NCBI RefSeq assembly: GCF_019399895.1 | Contig: NC_091864.1 | Span: forward strand, 10,270,001-10,334,000 | Direction: 5' to 3' | DNA length: 64,000 nt | From: Cardiocondyla obscurior | Taxonomy: Eukaryota; Arthropoda; Insecta; Hymenoptera; Formicidae | Part shown: in pieces, positions 53,233-64,000 of the stretch | How positions within the stretch are numbered: position 1 is the first letter of the stretch | How the letters are laid out: every line of letters starts with the position of its first letter | Made by a program: the position numbers and the translations under genes | The notes under the pieces: generated by a model | The model's database searches: none | Seen by the model: only the letters and a program-made list of their open reading frames with translations | What the model was told of the DNA's origin: nothing

Positions 53233-54609
53233 GAAAAAGTGTATCTTTGTTAATGCTAAGTGACGTATTATCTTGAGATTAAGAAAAACAATCAGGTGAC
53301 GAGCGATGGAGAATACCGTTCGATTGTAATCTATGACACCACTCGATACTTGAGAAGAATGCCAGTCGTTGTCGCTTTAAGATATCTTAAGGATAGAACG
53401 CTTTTGCCGTAGAAGCATATTTCACGTGCTGGCAGGGAAAAATAACGGGTCCAATCACCAATTGTATGGAGGCTATCCGAGTTAGAATATCTTGTTATCT
53501 GAAAGAAAGAAGGGAATGGAGGAGCCTCGTCGACTACGCGCTGACGCAGACCGAAAGTATCTCAATATATCAATATCAGGCGTGCCAAAAACTTTGAATA
53601 CACCGCCCACCTTGACGACGTGCTACGTGCGTCGGAAGTTTTCTTCACTTTCAGAGCGGTATCCGCGGGAAGGTATTCTCGCTAAACTTCTTCCTCGAAT
53701 GAGATAAAGCGATAGCAAAGTCGATAAGCTGATTTGATCGCAACAATAGAACTCTGGCTTACAACGTACATATTGTGTGATAACCAGGAGTTCCTATGCA
53801 GTTCCGGCATATCGATTTGGGAGAAACGGTACAAGATGAAGTATACGCTTGGGACCAAGACGGCTACGTTTATATAAATATGCAAACACACGCGGTCAAT
53901 AAAGTGGCTGAGAAATCTTTTGTGGTGCGAAAAATCTGGATGAAAAATATTTAGACCTGTTTTACGCGCAGAAATTAGAAATTATGCTCGGTAAATTTCA
54001 TTTTATGTTATTTTTCTGTGCAATGTAAATAGATGATCCGATTTTCGCCCGGAATGTCAAAATGCATTGAATGAACGATCGATTTTTCTCAGTGTACAAT
54101 GCATGCACTTTTATCCCGTCAATATCCGACGATATTACTGACATAGTCTACGTTATTAACATCGTAAATGCAGTGCTGCGTGCTATGGTTGGCTGGCAGA
54201 ACCCTCGCAATCTGCGTAAAGTTTGCGCAGCGAGGGATGTAGGCTCGTGGTGGGTGGAGAACTCGGGCTGAGGTACTTGGATCTGGTCTCTCGATCGTCT
54301 TGCTCGCCTGGTACGGGCGCGAAACCGCTGGATCGTGAATGTACCGGCGATGTCGCTGGTTTAACGGCACCGTATCCAGCGACGGCTGTGTAATTTAATG
54401 AGCATAAAAGCCAGAGGCACGATTAATACGCGCGCTGAAACGAGGACGACGTTGTCGACAAGACACGGCTGTACGCGCAGCGCCGATTTGAGAGATATGT
54501 GACACCGACGTAGGATTACAGAAAATTGTGACTCTTTGTGCAAAACTCGGTATGTCGTTTAACGTATCCTTTTGAAACACCAGAGTACATTTTCGTTAAA
54601 TTACCGAGT

Positions 54610-54627
54610 AAAAAAAAAAAAAAAAAA
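54610..54627. repeat. Poly(A) tract, 18 nt
   Basis: Uninterrupted A run on the plus strand in AT-rich DNA, with no retroelement sequence upstream. Confidence 0.9.
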
Positions 54628-56499
54628 GCACAGTAAAAATAATTATTTTACCTAAGTTAAAATAGAAAGCGCAATTAAAGATAACAGATCTTTCTTAAAG
54701 GTGAAAAAGAGAGAATAAAAATAATAACAAAACGTAATACTATTTCCCAGAGGAATACCGTCATTTTTAATTAACATTAAAAACACTTCTTAGTTTTCTC
54801 GGTATAAGAGAGCTGACGTCTAGATATTTTTACGTCGTTTTTACTTTCTGAAAAAGTGCCGGGTACAATTCTATTGTACAGTTTAATATATAGTTACTCG
54901 AAGCTTATTATGTTATTATAGATTTAGAAGAAGAGACAGTAAAATATATGTCTCGTACTAGGTCACTGAAAGCTCGGACATACATTATCGCTCGACATGA
55001 GAATAAAAAAAAAAATTAAAAAAAATAAAAAGAACGAGCAATACATCTTTCAGCATCACAAGTGCACGATCTCCGTAGGTTGCTGCACGCGAGTGAAATG
55101 ATGTCGCCCCGACTTGCAAGTTTGTGCAACTGGCCGGTCGGCGGGGAGACGGCAAAGTTTAACTTCAGAATTTACGGGCTGACGCGAGGAAAAAAGTTTC
55201 GGCACACATCTGGATGCGGCCGACCGATAATCGATATGTGCAGCCATTCTTGCCGCGTGTCGCCTACACACTACTCTGAAATCGAGATTTTTCGGCTAAT
55301 TTGACCTCTAATATCTTTCCGACCCATTTGAAAATGACGCAAAAGTGGAAAAGTTGTTGCATATGAGAAAGATGTTCATTTATAATTGAATTTATATCGA
55401 ACTTCGTAATGCTCTACGTTTTGTTACATTTGATTGAGACAAGCGTCGTTAACTTCTTTACTATCAGAAGTTTTTATTGCTTGTCGTAACTAACGGATGC
55501 AATATACATATAATAGCCTCTCTATATTTTTTTTTCTTTCTTTCTATTTTTTACGGGTTTTTATTATTAACCAATAAAGCTAACGATCATAAATAATTTA
55601 TATGATTTTTAACCACACACTTTGGACTAACTATCAATAAAATTCTACTAAGACTCCGGACATCAGACTTTTCTAGTATAGCTCTCGTACGCTCTCTTAT
55701 ACGCGTCGAGTGCTCTTCACCAGACACTTTCGTTCAAGCGTGAAACACGCTGCATCTGTAATTTCCGTGCAGGAACTCCACAATTCTACCCGGCCGTATC
55801 TTTTGTCGATCCGCTGCATCTTTCTCTCAGTTTCTCATGTCCGCCGTTTTCTTTTCGCCTTCTCTCCTCCGCGACTTCGCCGTCTATCTACATTCGTAAA
55901 GCTCGTCTGTGAGCATATTCTTTTATCCAGCTTATCACAAACCGATCGTTCGCGACAAAAAAAAAAGGAATAACAGGCGACAGCGACGAGCTAGTCTAGG
56001 CTGTAAACGTGAAATACGCAGGTACATCACGCACATACTATCGTCTGTAAATCAGTCGCGAGTGCTAGGGGGTTCTCGCGAAATATTTAACGACGATTCC
56101 TGTCCCCGTTCCACGATTGCGAACCAACCCTTCGGTCTCTCTGCTGAATTTATTACGTAATTTTAAAATGGTTCGGCGTTTTCGTGTCGACCTGTGTGAC
56201 TCGTCACGGATTGCGCGGCCTTTACAAACGCAAACGATAAATTAAAAGTTGCGACGTAACGTCACACACGTATTCACAAGAACTTCGCAGAGCGCGCATG
56301 TTTTGGAATATATTAAATTTGTGCTTATTAAATAAACTGTGTATTTAATCGTTTAATATATTTTTTAATGCCACGTTGAAATTCAACTAATAGATAACGT
56401 AGTGCCATTACCCAACCTAGTAAATAAGTATCAAACAGCGACTGTATAAGAAATAATTTAAAAACTCTATTGAATAAAATTTAAATGACTTTACTCAAA

Positions 56500-59400
56500 T
56501 CAAGTTGCACGATTAATTGGGACAAACCGTGTACGGATGGGACGTGTGACGCGGGTTATTATATCCGTCATCATTCGAAGATCCCTTATATAATCGACAG
56601 GTTCCAGATAAAAGTTGTATACCAACGATGCTACTATAGTTTTTAGTTCCAGCATGGCGAATCGTTGTCCTGTTATTCAAAAATAATTTAGAATTGATTC
56701 ATATAATAAGAATTGACATTTGTGTATTACCTATGCAATTTCGTGGTCCCGCGCTAAACGGTAAATAAGAATAAGGGTGACGCTTTTGGATTTTTTCCGG
56801 TAAAAACCTGTCGGGATCGAACTCGTTTGGATTCGACCAGAAATTTGGATCTCTATGTATGTCGACAATATTTATGTGCAGCACTGTTCCATTAGGCAGT
56901 AAGTATGATTCTAAAAAATAGTATACATAATGAAATGTTTTAAACAACATATTAAAAAAAAAGCGTAAACTCCTGTATGTAAATTATTTTACGCAAAGTA
57001 TAATTTTTTTTTTATTATTTAAATAAAATCGCTTATTTTTAATTGTTATAATACGTAGTTAAGTACTCACGTATTTTTACATCTTCCGATAAGACTCGTG
57101 ATATGAGGGGAACGCTGGGATACAATCTCAATGATTCCTTTAAACATCTTTCTAAGTATGGCATATCGTTTAATGCTGCCATGGTAAGTTTACCTCCATT
57201 TGCGTCTATGACTGCACTAACTTCATTTCTTACAAGTTCCTTTAAAAAAATATAATCTTGTATACCAAATGACATATGTTTAATTATTAATTGAAATACT
57301 GAAGAGATTACCGCTGTTTCGAATATTATTTTCTCAAGTATACTTTTTAAATTGATATCTTTAACGTGTATTAAAAAAAATATTAATTGAATCATTTAAT
57401 GAAGTAAATAAAGCAGTACCTGGACATCCTTGTGTTCAGCGAGTACTAATATTGCAAAAGTCAAACCCATTGCTACAGTATCGTGTCCCTAATATAGAAA
57501 ATCTATTTTAAATTTTATTGTTGCACATGCTGTACAAACTATGTTTAATTTAAAAGGATTATATTCATGTTTAATCAATTTTTCATTATATGTGCCTATT
57601 TTACAAACTCTTACTTCGAACATAAACGTATCGACCTCTTCTCTGATGTCTTTGTCATTCATTTCGTTATTCTGAGCCGCCAATATTAGAAGATCCAACA
57701 TAGCGAGACGCTTTTTTTTAACTTAAATAGATGAAATCATTTGAAAATCAATATAATATAATAGATTTTGCACGTACCAAATACACATACTTCCTGTCAC
57801 CTCTATATCGTCGTCTATATTACTTCCAACTTGTTTTAAATATTGTCCATTAGTGTTTTCATGATACTGTTTCCTTTCTGCAATAACCTACAAAAACAGT
57901 ACGTATTATTTATATAATTGTACTACACAATACTAGTGTATTAAATTTTTCACAAAATTGTTACTAAATTTAATGTAACATTTATAAGAAAAAATTCTTA
58001 TAAATTTAAACATGCAATGTAATTACATTATTTTTACTCACTTTTTCAGTGAAACCATGCAATATTTTAAGATATTTGCTATGCCTTTTACCCATTGGCG
58101 TTAACGCAAATATCTTCTCGGAAGTTAACCATGGTCTCATTAGTCTGTATATTATTATACAATATTACACATAATTTATATAATATTTGATTAAAATTAT
58201 TTACGTAAATTACCTGTAAATGAAAATCTTTCCCATTTCATGAACAGCCTCCCGATATTGTTGTTGAAATTCACCCATTTCTTGTAAAGAAGTGCCCATA
58301 GCGGTTTCTACAAATACATTTATTAACTTATTGTTAGTGTACAAAGTATCTCACGTTAATCGATCACTATCTGCCAAGTTATCAAAACATCCTGTATTTT
58401 ACTTGCCGATGTATTTAATTCTACATTAATATGTTTTGTAAAAGCCACATTTTTTAAAGAAAACCTTGTACATTTAAAGATCGTAAATTAAAAAGATTGC
58501 TGGTGTATATGAATTTACCGCATATTGCATTTAATGTATGATGGCCTATAAAATGTACTAAGTCATCAACAGTCGTTGATTTAGAATTTTTCAAAGTGTT
58601 CACCATAGTATTTCCTTCATCTATCAGAATTTCAATAAATTGTTTTAATATATTAAAATGAAACGTAGGTGTAAGTATCTTCCGCCGTTGATGCCATTTT
58701 ATTCCTGTAGTAAAAGGAAAATAACATATTAAAACATAAATTTTTTTATATTAAAAATTGCATCGCAAAGTTTATCATTAATTTTTTTACAATACCTTCG
58801 CTGGTAAGTAATCCAGTCCCTAACCAAGGTTCGAATAAGGTATAAATAAAACCTTTTGAAAGATGTTCCTTTGTGTTACTTAATACTTTCTAAAATTAGA
58901 AATAAAATTAAATTATTAGGAATAATTTTTACGAACAGTAAAATGGAATGATTAAAGTCTTTTTTAACGGACGAACAGTAAACACGTCAAAATTCAAGCG
59001 TTAAACATGTTATTTTCAAAACAATATCTTTTAATTTTTTGATAAAAATTTTTATCCGCATTCGCAATACTTATCTTTCGAAATGTCATGTATATTAATA
59101 CACGATAGATTAAATAAAGCAAATATTGACTTTTTTTATTTTTTCTTTACCTCTACATCGTCTGGATGGTGTATACTGACAAAAGCAATTGGACCACACC
59201 AAAGTTTATAAATTGGATAATACATTTTACCTAGTGTACGCTGAAGCTTCCAAAGTTCCTCTAAAATACGAAGAGTATAAAATTTTATAAAATAAATCTA
59301 ATATGTGTATTGTTTTAGTATAATTTTAATTTTTTAAAGTTTTACTTGCCTTGTGTACTCAACCATAAATCTATGGTATGACCGAGGATAGGTAGTGACG

Positions 59401-59506
59401 GCATACTTGGTATTTTATTAATTAACCTCGTGTATTTTGTATAGTTATAAAGATGATATAGTAATGGTACACAAGCGCACAATATAAGTGAAATAATTAT
59501 AATCAT
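56500..59506 (-). CDS. CYP4-family cytochrome P450 (gene A), complete, 12 exons
   Basis: Spliced on the minus strand from exons 59350-59506, 59151-59260, 58796-58889, 58519-58704, 58214-58307, 58042-58144, 57791-57887, 57615-57721, 57420-57488, 57071-57239, 56731-56910 and 56500-56669: 1536 nt, 511 residues plus TGA, usual CYP4 length. Seen in the translation: hydrophobic anchor at residues 2-20, proline-rich hinge about 30-43, C-helix W124xxxR128, ETAMG 183-187, I-helix E316 then GHDT 317-320, ExxR E374-R377, DPDRF 427-431, and heme loop FSAGPRNCIG 447-456 with ligand Cys454. The family oxidises lipophilic substrates at the ER with O2 and electrons from NADPH-P450 reductase. Glu316 is the residue that in many CYP4 enzymes forms an ester bond to heme. 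Introns are 61-261 bp. All are GT-AG except intron 1, which is GC-AG. The ATG is the first codon of the anchor. It resembles the hymenopteran CYP4AB/CYP4C-type expansions, but the subfamily and substrate are not determinable by eye. Confidence 0.95.
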
Positions 59507-60824
59507 TGTTTAAGATTTATTAAACAGCTTGGACTTAGTTCTGTTTTTTTTCTCAGTTTTTATAAACACGACTACACAGTATAATCTATAATAAATAAAT
59601 TTACTTTGTTATTTCGTTTATTATATAACAGATCAATGCGTTATATGTATAAAAATTTCTATATAGAATTTATATATAGAAAACGTAAGATAAAAATGTA
59701 AATAATATTTTATAAATTTCTTCAATACCTATAATTTATTATTATTTATTAAACCGTTTATATCGCGTTCATATAATGTATCTTTATTTGTTACATGCAT
59801 GACTCAAATTTTTAATTATCGATGTATCGTCTTATTTTTGAATATCCAATGTACGACATATTTATATTCTAGCACAAGATAGAATAAAATTAAATGCACA
59901 AAATTTACCTTATATTAATTTTTTTTTCGAGTGAGCACTGTATTTTTATTTAAATATTTTTTTTACTTTTTATATTAAATGTTTACTTTGAAAAGCTAAC
60001 TTTATGAACCAATTTTAACCACACATCAAAATCTGGCGACACTGAAACTAGAGAAATCGAAACAACTACAGCTATCGATAATAACGGATACACTGTCGTA
60101 ACAAGTTTGACCTAAACACACTTTGCTGCTTCTTATAAATTCAGTGTGATTGTGATGATGTCATGCTTAGATAGAATCCCACAAATGAAATATCTCCACG
60201 TCACTACACTGACTGCGACAGACTATAAGTCATGAAAAAGAAAAGGATACATTACCATGTAATTTTTATATAACTACTTCTACATATAGCTATCTCTTTC
60301 GAAGCAATCGGTCGTTCGTATAAAGAAAAAAAAAGAGAAAAAATATGGAAATGTAATTGTATAAGGAGATCGAATACAATATCAGCAATAGATATTGAAA
60401 GACTGAATAAATCATCACTAGCATGAGTTTAAAGAAACTAATAAAGTGAATTCTTAAAAGCTAAAGTAAAAGATACATAACACGTTTTAGTAATATTACG
60501 TAATAGTATTCTTCGGTGTATTTATAAATTTTAATAAGTATTGTAGTCTCATATGAATATAACATTTCTCTATTATATAAGAACTATTTTAAGAATGCTG
60601 AAGGCGATAATTATAAATATGAAGTTAAGCTTACAAAATTTTAAATAAATTATTTTAATCAGCAAATACGAAATTGCAAATTAAAATTATAAAAAGTGCT
60701 ATAATATATATGTATAAAACACAATTAAACTCAAGAAAGGAAGAAAAGAAAAAAGTAAGCAAGAGTCAACAATATTCTCAGTTAAATATAATATTCACAG
60801 TCAATTATAAAACTTACAAAAATT
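59507..60824. other. Intergenic spacer between the two P450 genes
   Basis: AT-rich spacer of about 1.4 kb between the gene B stop and the gene A start. It must contain the gene A promoter and the gene B 3' flank. I see no exon-like block or second P450 fragment. A somewhat less AT-rich patch at about 60010-60240 could be promoter-proximal, but no motif there is convincing. Confidence 0.6.
59557..59563 (-). promoter_or_regulatory. Possible TATA box of gene A
   Basis: TATAAAA on the minus strand, about 50 nt before the gene A start codon. It would place transcription initiation near 59530 and leave a 5' UTR of about 25 nt. No clear TCAGT initiator is seen. TATA-like strings are common in this AT-rich spacer, so this is only the best-placed candidate. 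Confidence 0.2.
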
Positions 60825-60830
60825 TTTATT
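60825..60830 (-). promoter_or_regulatory. Poly(A) signal AATAAA for gene B
   Basis: AATAAA on the minus strand, 57 nt downstream of the gene B stop codon, in an AT-rich context. Position and sequence fit a 3'-end processing signal. A genomic A-tract on the minus strand (60859-60878) lies between stop and signal. AATAAA occurs often by chance in AT-rich DNA, so position is the main support. Confidence 0.5.
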
Positions 60831-60858
60831 TGCTTTGATAAGATTATTATAAGGAATG

Positions 60859-60878
60859 TTTTTTTTTTTTTTTTTTTT
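60859..60878. repeat. Poly(T)/poly(A) tract, 20 nt
   Basis: Twenty T on the plus strand, so twenty A on the coding strand of gene B starting 8 nt after its stop. Gene B has introns, so this is a genomic homopolymer inside the 3' UTR and not a retrocopy tail. It could misprime oligo-dT cDNA. Confidence 0.85.
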
Positions 60879-60886
60879 ACTACTAT

Positions 60887-63693
60887 CTATATAGATTTTG
60901 TGGTGATTGGGATAAATCTTACACGAAGCGGATGATTGGGTCGGATTACTATATCAGCTTTTATGCAAAGATCCTTTAAGTAATCAACGGGTTCCAAATA
61001 AAACTTGTGTATCAAATGTGATATCATCGCTTTCATCTCGAGCATAGCAAATCGCTGGCCTGCAATGTCATGTGTTGTAATATAACCATGTAAAAAAATA
61101 TTAAAAATTATTTTACCGATGCAATTACGTGGTCCCGCGCTGAATGGTATATATGAGTAAAAATGACGATCCCGTATTTTGTTAGGCAAAAATCTATCGG
61201 GATTAAATATCTTTGGATTTGGCCAAAAATTGGGATCTCTATGCACACCGTAGATATTAAGAAACATCATTGTTTTAGCAGGTATTAAATACGATTCTAA
61301 AAAAATATTTTTATTAATCTTATTTTCTTTATTAAAATAAAAAGTATGTAATGCTTTATTTTATAAATGTGCATGTATGATATTTGATAATAGAACACAT
61401 AATATAATTGATAATATATTGTATATATAATTGTATATATAACAAAGGAAAATTAATTAGTTACTTACTTAATTGCATGTCTTCCGAAGTAACTCGTGAA
61501 ATAAACCAAACACTAGGATATAAACGCAATGATTCTTTTATGCATCTCTCTAAATACTGTAAATCTTGGAGCGATTTTATGGAAAGTTTACCTTCATTTT
61601 CTTGCATAACGATATTGACTTCTTTTCTGACACAATCCTATATCGTTAATATTAAAAAAAACATTTTTCATATTTTTAATATTTTTTGTACTTATTATTT
61701 TTTTAATAAATAAGTTCGTTAAATTAAGAGAACTATTTAATTTTAATAGCAAAGCTTATTTAACAAAATATACCTGGATATCTTTGTGCTCAGCTAGTAG
61801 TGATAAAGTAAAACATATACTCGTCGCTACAGTATCATGTCCCTGTAATCATATTGTTTACATTAAGTATATCATATACGTTCTGATTAGATTAAACCAG
61901 TAAAAAAAAAAAAATAATTTACTAGTACAGACCTCAAACATAAAAGTATCTACTTCTTCTCTAATATCTATATCGGTTAATGAACCTTCTTGAGACGCCA
62001 GGATTAAAAGATCCAGCATTGCAAGCCGTTTTTTGCGACCTAATTTAAATTATATAAGCATGAAAATGATAATTGTAAAACATAATTTTTATTTATTAAT
62101 TGTATTAAATAAGTATGTTAAATTAAATCTTAAAATAAAGCTATATATGTATTGATTAAATTATTCTTACTTGCAATAACCTCTGTATCATTAGCATCTA
62201 TTTCTTCTGTGCCTTTGCCAAGGTTTTTCGAGAACTGCCCGTTCATATTTTTATGATACATTTTTCTTTCTGCAATAATCTATACATGCTTAATTAGTAT
62301 ATAAATTCTTTTATATTATGTTAAGCTATGTAAAGCGGTAGCAAACGAGATAACGAAACAAAGATCAGTGGTTTTGAAGCGTGACTCGCGTGAGTTACAT
62401 TATGAATTCTACATTTATCAACAAGGTCGAATGGCACATACGTAAATGAGAAGTAATTACGTACATACATATATTAGAAAAATAATATATTACATGTGAA
62501 AGATACATGGAAATAAGGAAAAAGAAAGAGTGTTCGTAGCCACCATTAAAAAAAATTATTTTTACGTACTTTTTCTGTAAATTCATGTAATGTCTTCAAA
62601 ATCTTCTTTTGCTCTCTACCTTTCGATGTTAAAAAGAATACCCAATCATATCTTAACCATTGTCTGAACAATCTAAATAATAATTATTATTACAAGATAT
62701 TAAATAATTCTTAAAAAATTAATTAAAAAAAAAATCTTTTAGGTAATTACAATATAATTACTAATGAACATAAAACATTATTTCATATTAATATTTTAAT
62801 GCAGTATTGTAATGGCTTTCCAATCAATATAGTAACGTCGAAAAATAATATAGTAATAATTATTTGTTTTTAATTACTAAATATCTTTTTATTTTATTAC
62901 TGATACATCGCACTTATTTTTTATATCTATAAATTATAAATACCTATATACCACTAATTCACCCATCTTATGAACTGCATTTCGATAATGTTTTTGAAAT
63001 GATTTCATTCTTCGTAAAGAGATGCCCATAGCAGTTTCTTGAAAGAAAAAAATTAAATCATTGCAATGAAGATTTTATCTTTGAGTTAAAATTTGTTAAT
63101 TTTGAAAACGAACACTATGTACCACATATTGTATTAAGCGTATGTTCACTAATAAACGGTGTTAAATCTTTAACAACAGCGTCTCCTATATTCTGCAAAG
63201 ATTTTGTCATATTCTCACTCTCCTCAATAAAACTCTCAATAAAATGCTGTAATATATTAAAATGGAACGTAGGAGTTAATATTTTTCGCCGCAATTTCCA
63301 CTTGGAGCCTAAAATATTATAACAGTATAAAAAATAATAGTGTGTATACCATATATGCAATAATAAAATTATGTACATTTTTATATTGTTATAAAATACC
63401 TTACCTCCACTGGTAAGAAGACCCTCTCTTAACCAAGGATGTAATGGATCATACGCCTCACTCTTAGTGATATGCTTTGTGTTATTTAATATTTTCTTAA
63501 AAATAATATAAGTCATTAATTTAATTATGAATTATTTACATATATCAATTATATAAAAATAGAATAAAATTTTTTTTTATTACTTCGAAATCATCGGGAT
63601 GACTGATGGAAACAAGACTTGTATGAAATCCCCATATTTTCCAGTTAGGATAATATCGTTTATGTAAGGAGATAAAAAACTTCCATAGTTCTT
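60887..63693 (-). CDS. CYP4-family cytochrome P450 (gene B), 5'-partial: exons 2-12 in window
   Basis: Exons 2-12 lie at 63584-63693, 63405-63495, 63123-63308, 62944-63037, 62570-62672, 62171-62279, 61933-62039, 61774-61842, 61469-61637, 61117-61296 and 60887-61059. They total 1391 nt: two bases of a split codon, 462 full residues and TAG. The first visible residues are ELWKF, matching gene A exon 2, so an exon of about 52 codons (anchor and hinge) is missing. Present: WKLRR in the C-helix, ETAMG, FMFE followed by GHDTV in the I-helix, ESLR (ExxR), NPDRF, and FSAGPRNCIG. Nine of the eleven exons come within 3 nt of the gene A lengths or match them exactly, with all phases equal; exon 7 is 12 nt longer. 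Hand counts give 14 of 23 identical residues in exon 9 and 29 of 56 in exon 12, so it is a tandem paralog. No stops or frameshifts are seen, so it looks functional as far as visible. Introns 3 and 11 are stop-free and in frame. Confidence 0.93.
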
Positions 63694-64000
63694 CTAAAAA
63701 AAAAAAAAAAAACGCATGCACTTTAAATGCAGAAATATTATAAATATGGAAAAAAAGTGTAACTAATTTTGCTTATCATTTTTAAACCTGCGTTTTATCG
63801 TTTTATCTAATCAGATCTATTTGAAGTACTTAATATAAAAGAGTATGTATTCTTTTAATATTCAAAATGTTAAACATGTCGTAATACTAATAAATTCTTT
63901 TCTTAAAATATTGTTATGCTCGCTTCCGGGTCGCTTTTTTTCACACTCATACTTACTCTCGCGCACGACACGCGCGTTCGCGAAATAATCAAGCTCGTTT
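63694..64000. other. Gene B intron 1 (at least in part), with CpG-rich distal end
   Basis: Directly upstream of gene B exon 2. On the minus strand a run of 17 T precedes the TAG acceptor. The next 230 bp are AT-rich with no exon-like translation. From about 63905 to 64000 the composition changes to CpG-rich, and the minus strand contains a strong donor, GTAAGTAT, at 63949-63956. Translating beyond that donor in the required phase gives nothing like a CYP4 N-terminus. The intron therefore either continues past the window or starts at 63956. Confidence 0.5.

Larger units (their letters stand above)
49901..56499. other. Non-coding DNA up to the 3' end of gene A
   Basis: GC-richer at 50.0-51.5 kb, with overlapping frames of up to 158 codons on both strands and no domains. 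Then AT-rich, with poly(A) at 54610-54627 and A-rich DNA at 55009-55032. The last 200 bp are the gene A 3' flank. I see no AATAAA on the minus strand there; ATTAAA variants occur at 56344-56349 and 56352-56357. Confidence 0.5.

Noticed and set aside
59341..59348. GT donor four bases after the GC donor of gene A
   Set aside because: Using it shifts the frame and gives a stop within exon 2. The GC donor restores the family sequence exactly.
60859..60878. A-tract just after the gene B stop as evidence of a retrocopy
   Set aside because: Gene B retains ten complete introns within the window, so it was not made by reverse transcription of an mRNA.

Overview
The window looks like insect nuclear DNA, most likely hymenopteran and plausibly an ant. 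The coding sequence is split into short exons by 57-290 bp introns with insect-type splice sites. The only recognisable genes are tandem CYP4-family cytochrome P450s. The non-coding DNA is a mosaic of AT-rich stretches and CpG-rich blocks without strong CpG loss, as is common in Hymenoptera. The taxonomic call is inference; nothing here identifies a species.

Layout. From 1 to about 56.4 kb I find no exon, tRNA, rRNA or autonomous transposable element that I can defend. This 56 kb is intergenic DNA, a very large intron, or both. It holds homopolymer and dinucleotide repeats, several alternating purine-pyrimidine tracts, a few striking inverted repeats (1008-1102, 30694-30843, 53211-53232), a perfect RFX-type X-box (14811-14825), and GC-rich blocks near 3.6, 5, 13, 22.6, 28 and 43-44 kb. 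The block at 28.0-28.4 kb stays open for about 134 codons on both strands around an imperfect TCG/GAC tract.

The right end carries two minus-strand CYP4 genes in head-to-tail tandem. Gene A (56500-59506) is complete: 12 exons, 1536 nt of CDS, 511 residues. It has an N-terminal membrane anchor, C-helix WxxxR, ETAMG, I-helix E-GHDT, ExxR and the FSAGPRNCIG heme loop. Its first intron is a GC-AG intron. Gene B (60887-63693, continuing beyond the window) shows exons 2-12 with the same boundaries and phases, so the pair arose by tandem duplication. Its first exon is not in the window. Two of its introns (57 and 96 bp) are multiples of three and have no in-frame stop. Both proteins should be ER-anchored, NADPH-P450-reductase-dependent monooxygenases; their substrates cannot be read from the sequence.

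I found no clearly new multi-gene system. The most unusual signals are the long hairpin at 1008-1102 inside a cluster of TGACG motifs, the two-strand open block at 28 kb, the run of inverted repeats at 30.7-30.84 kb, and the splice oddities of the two P450 genes.
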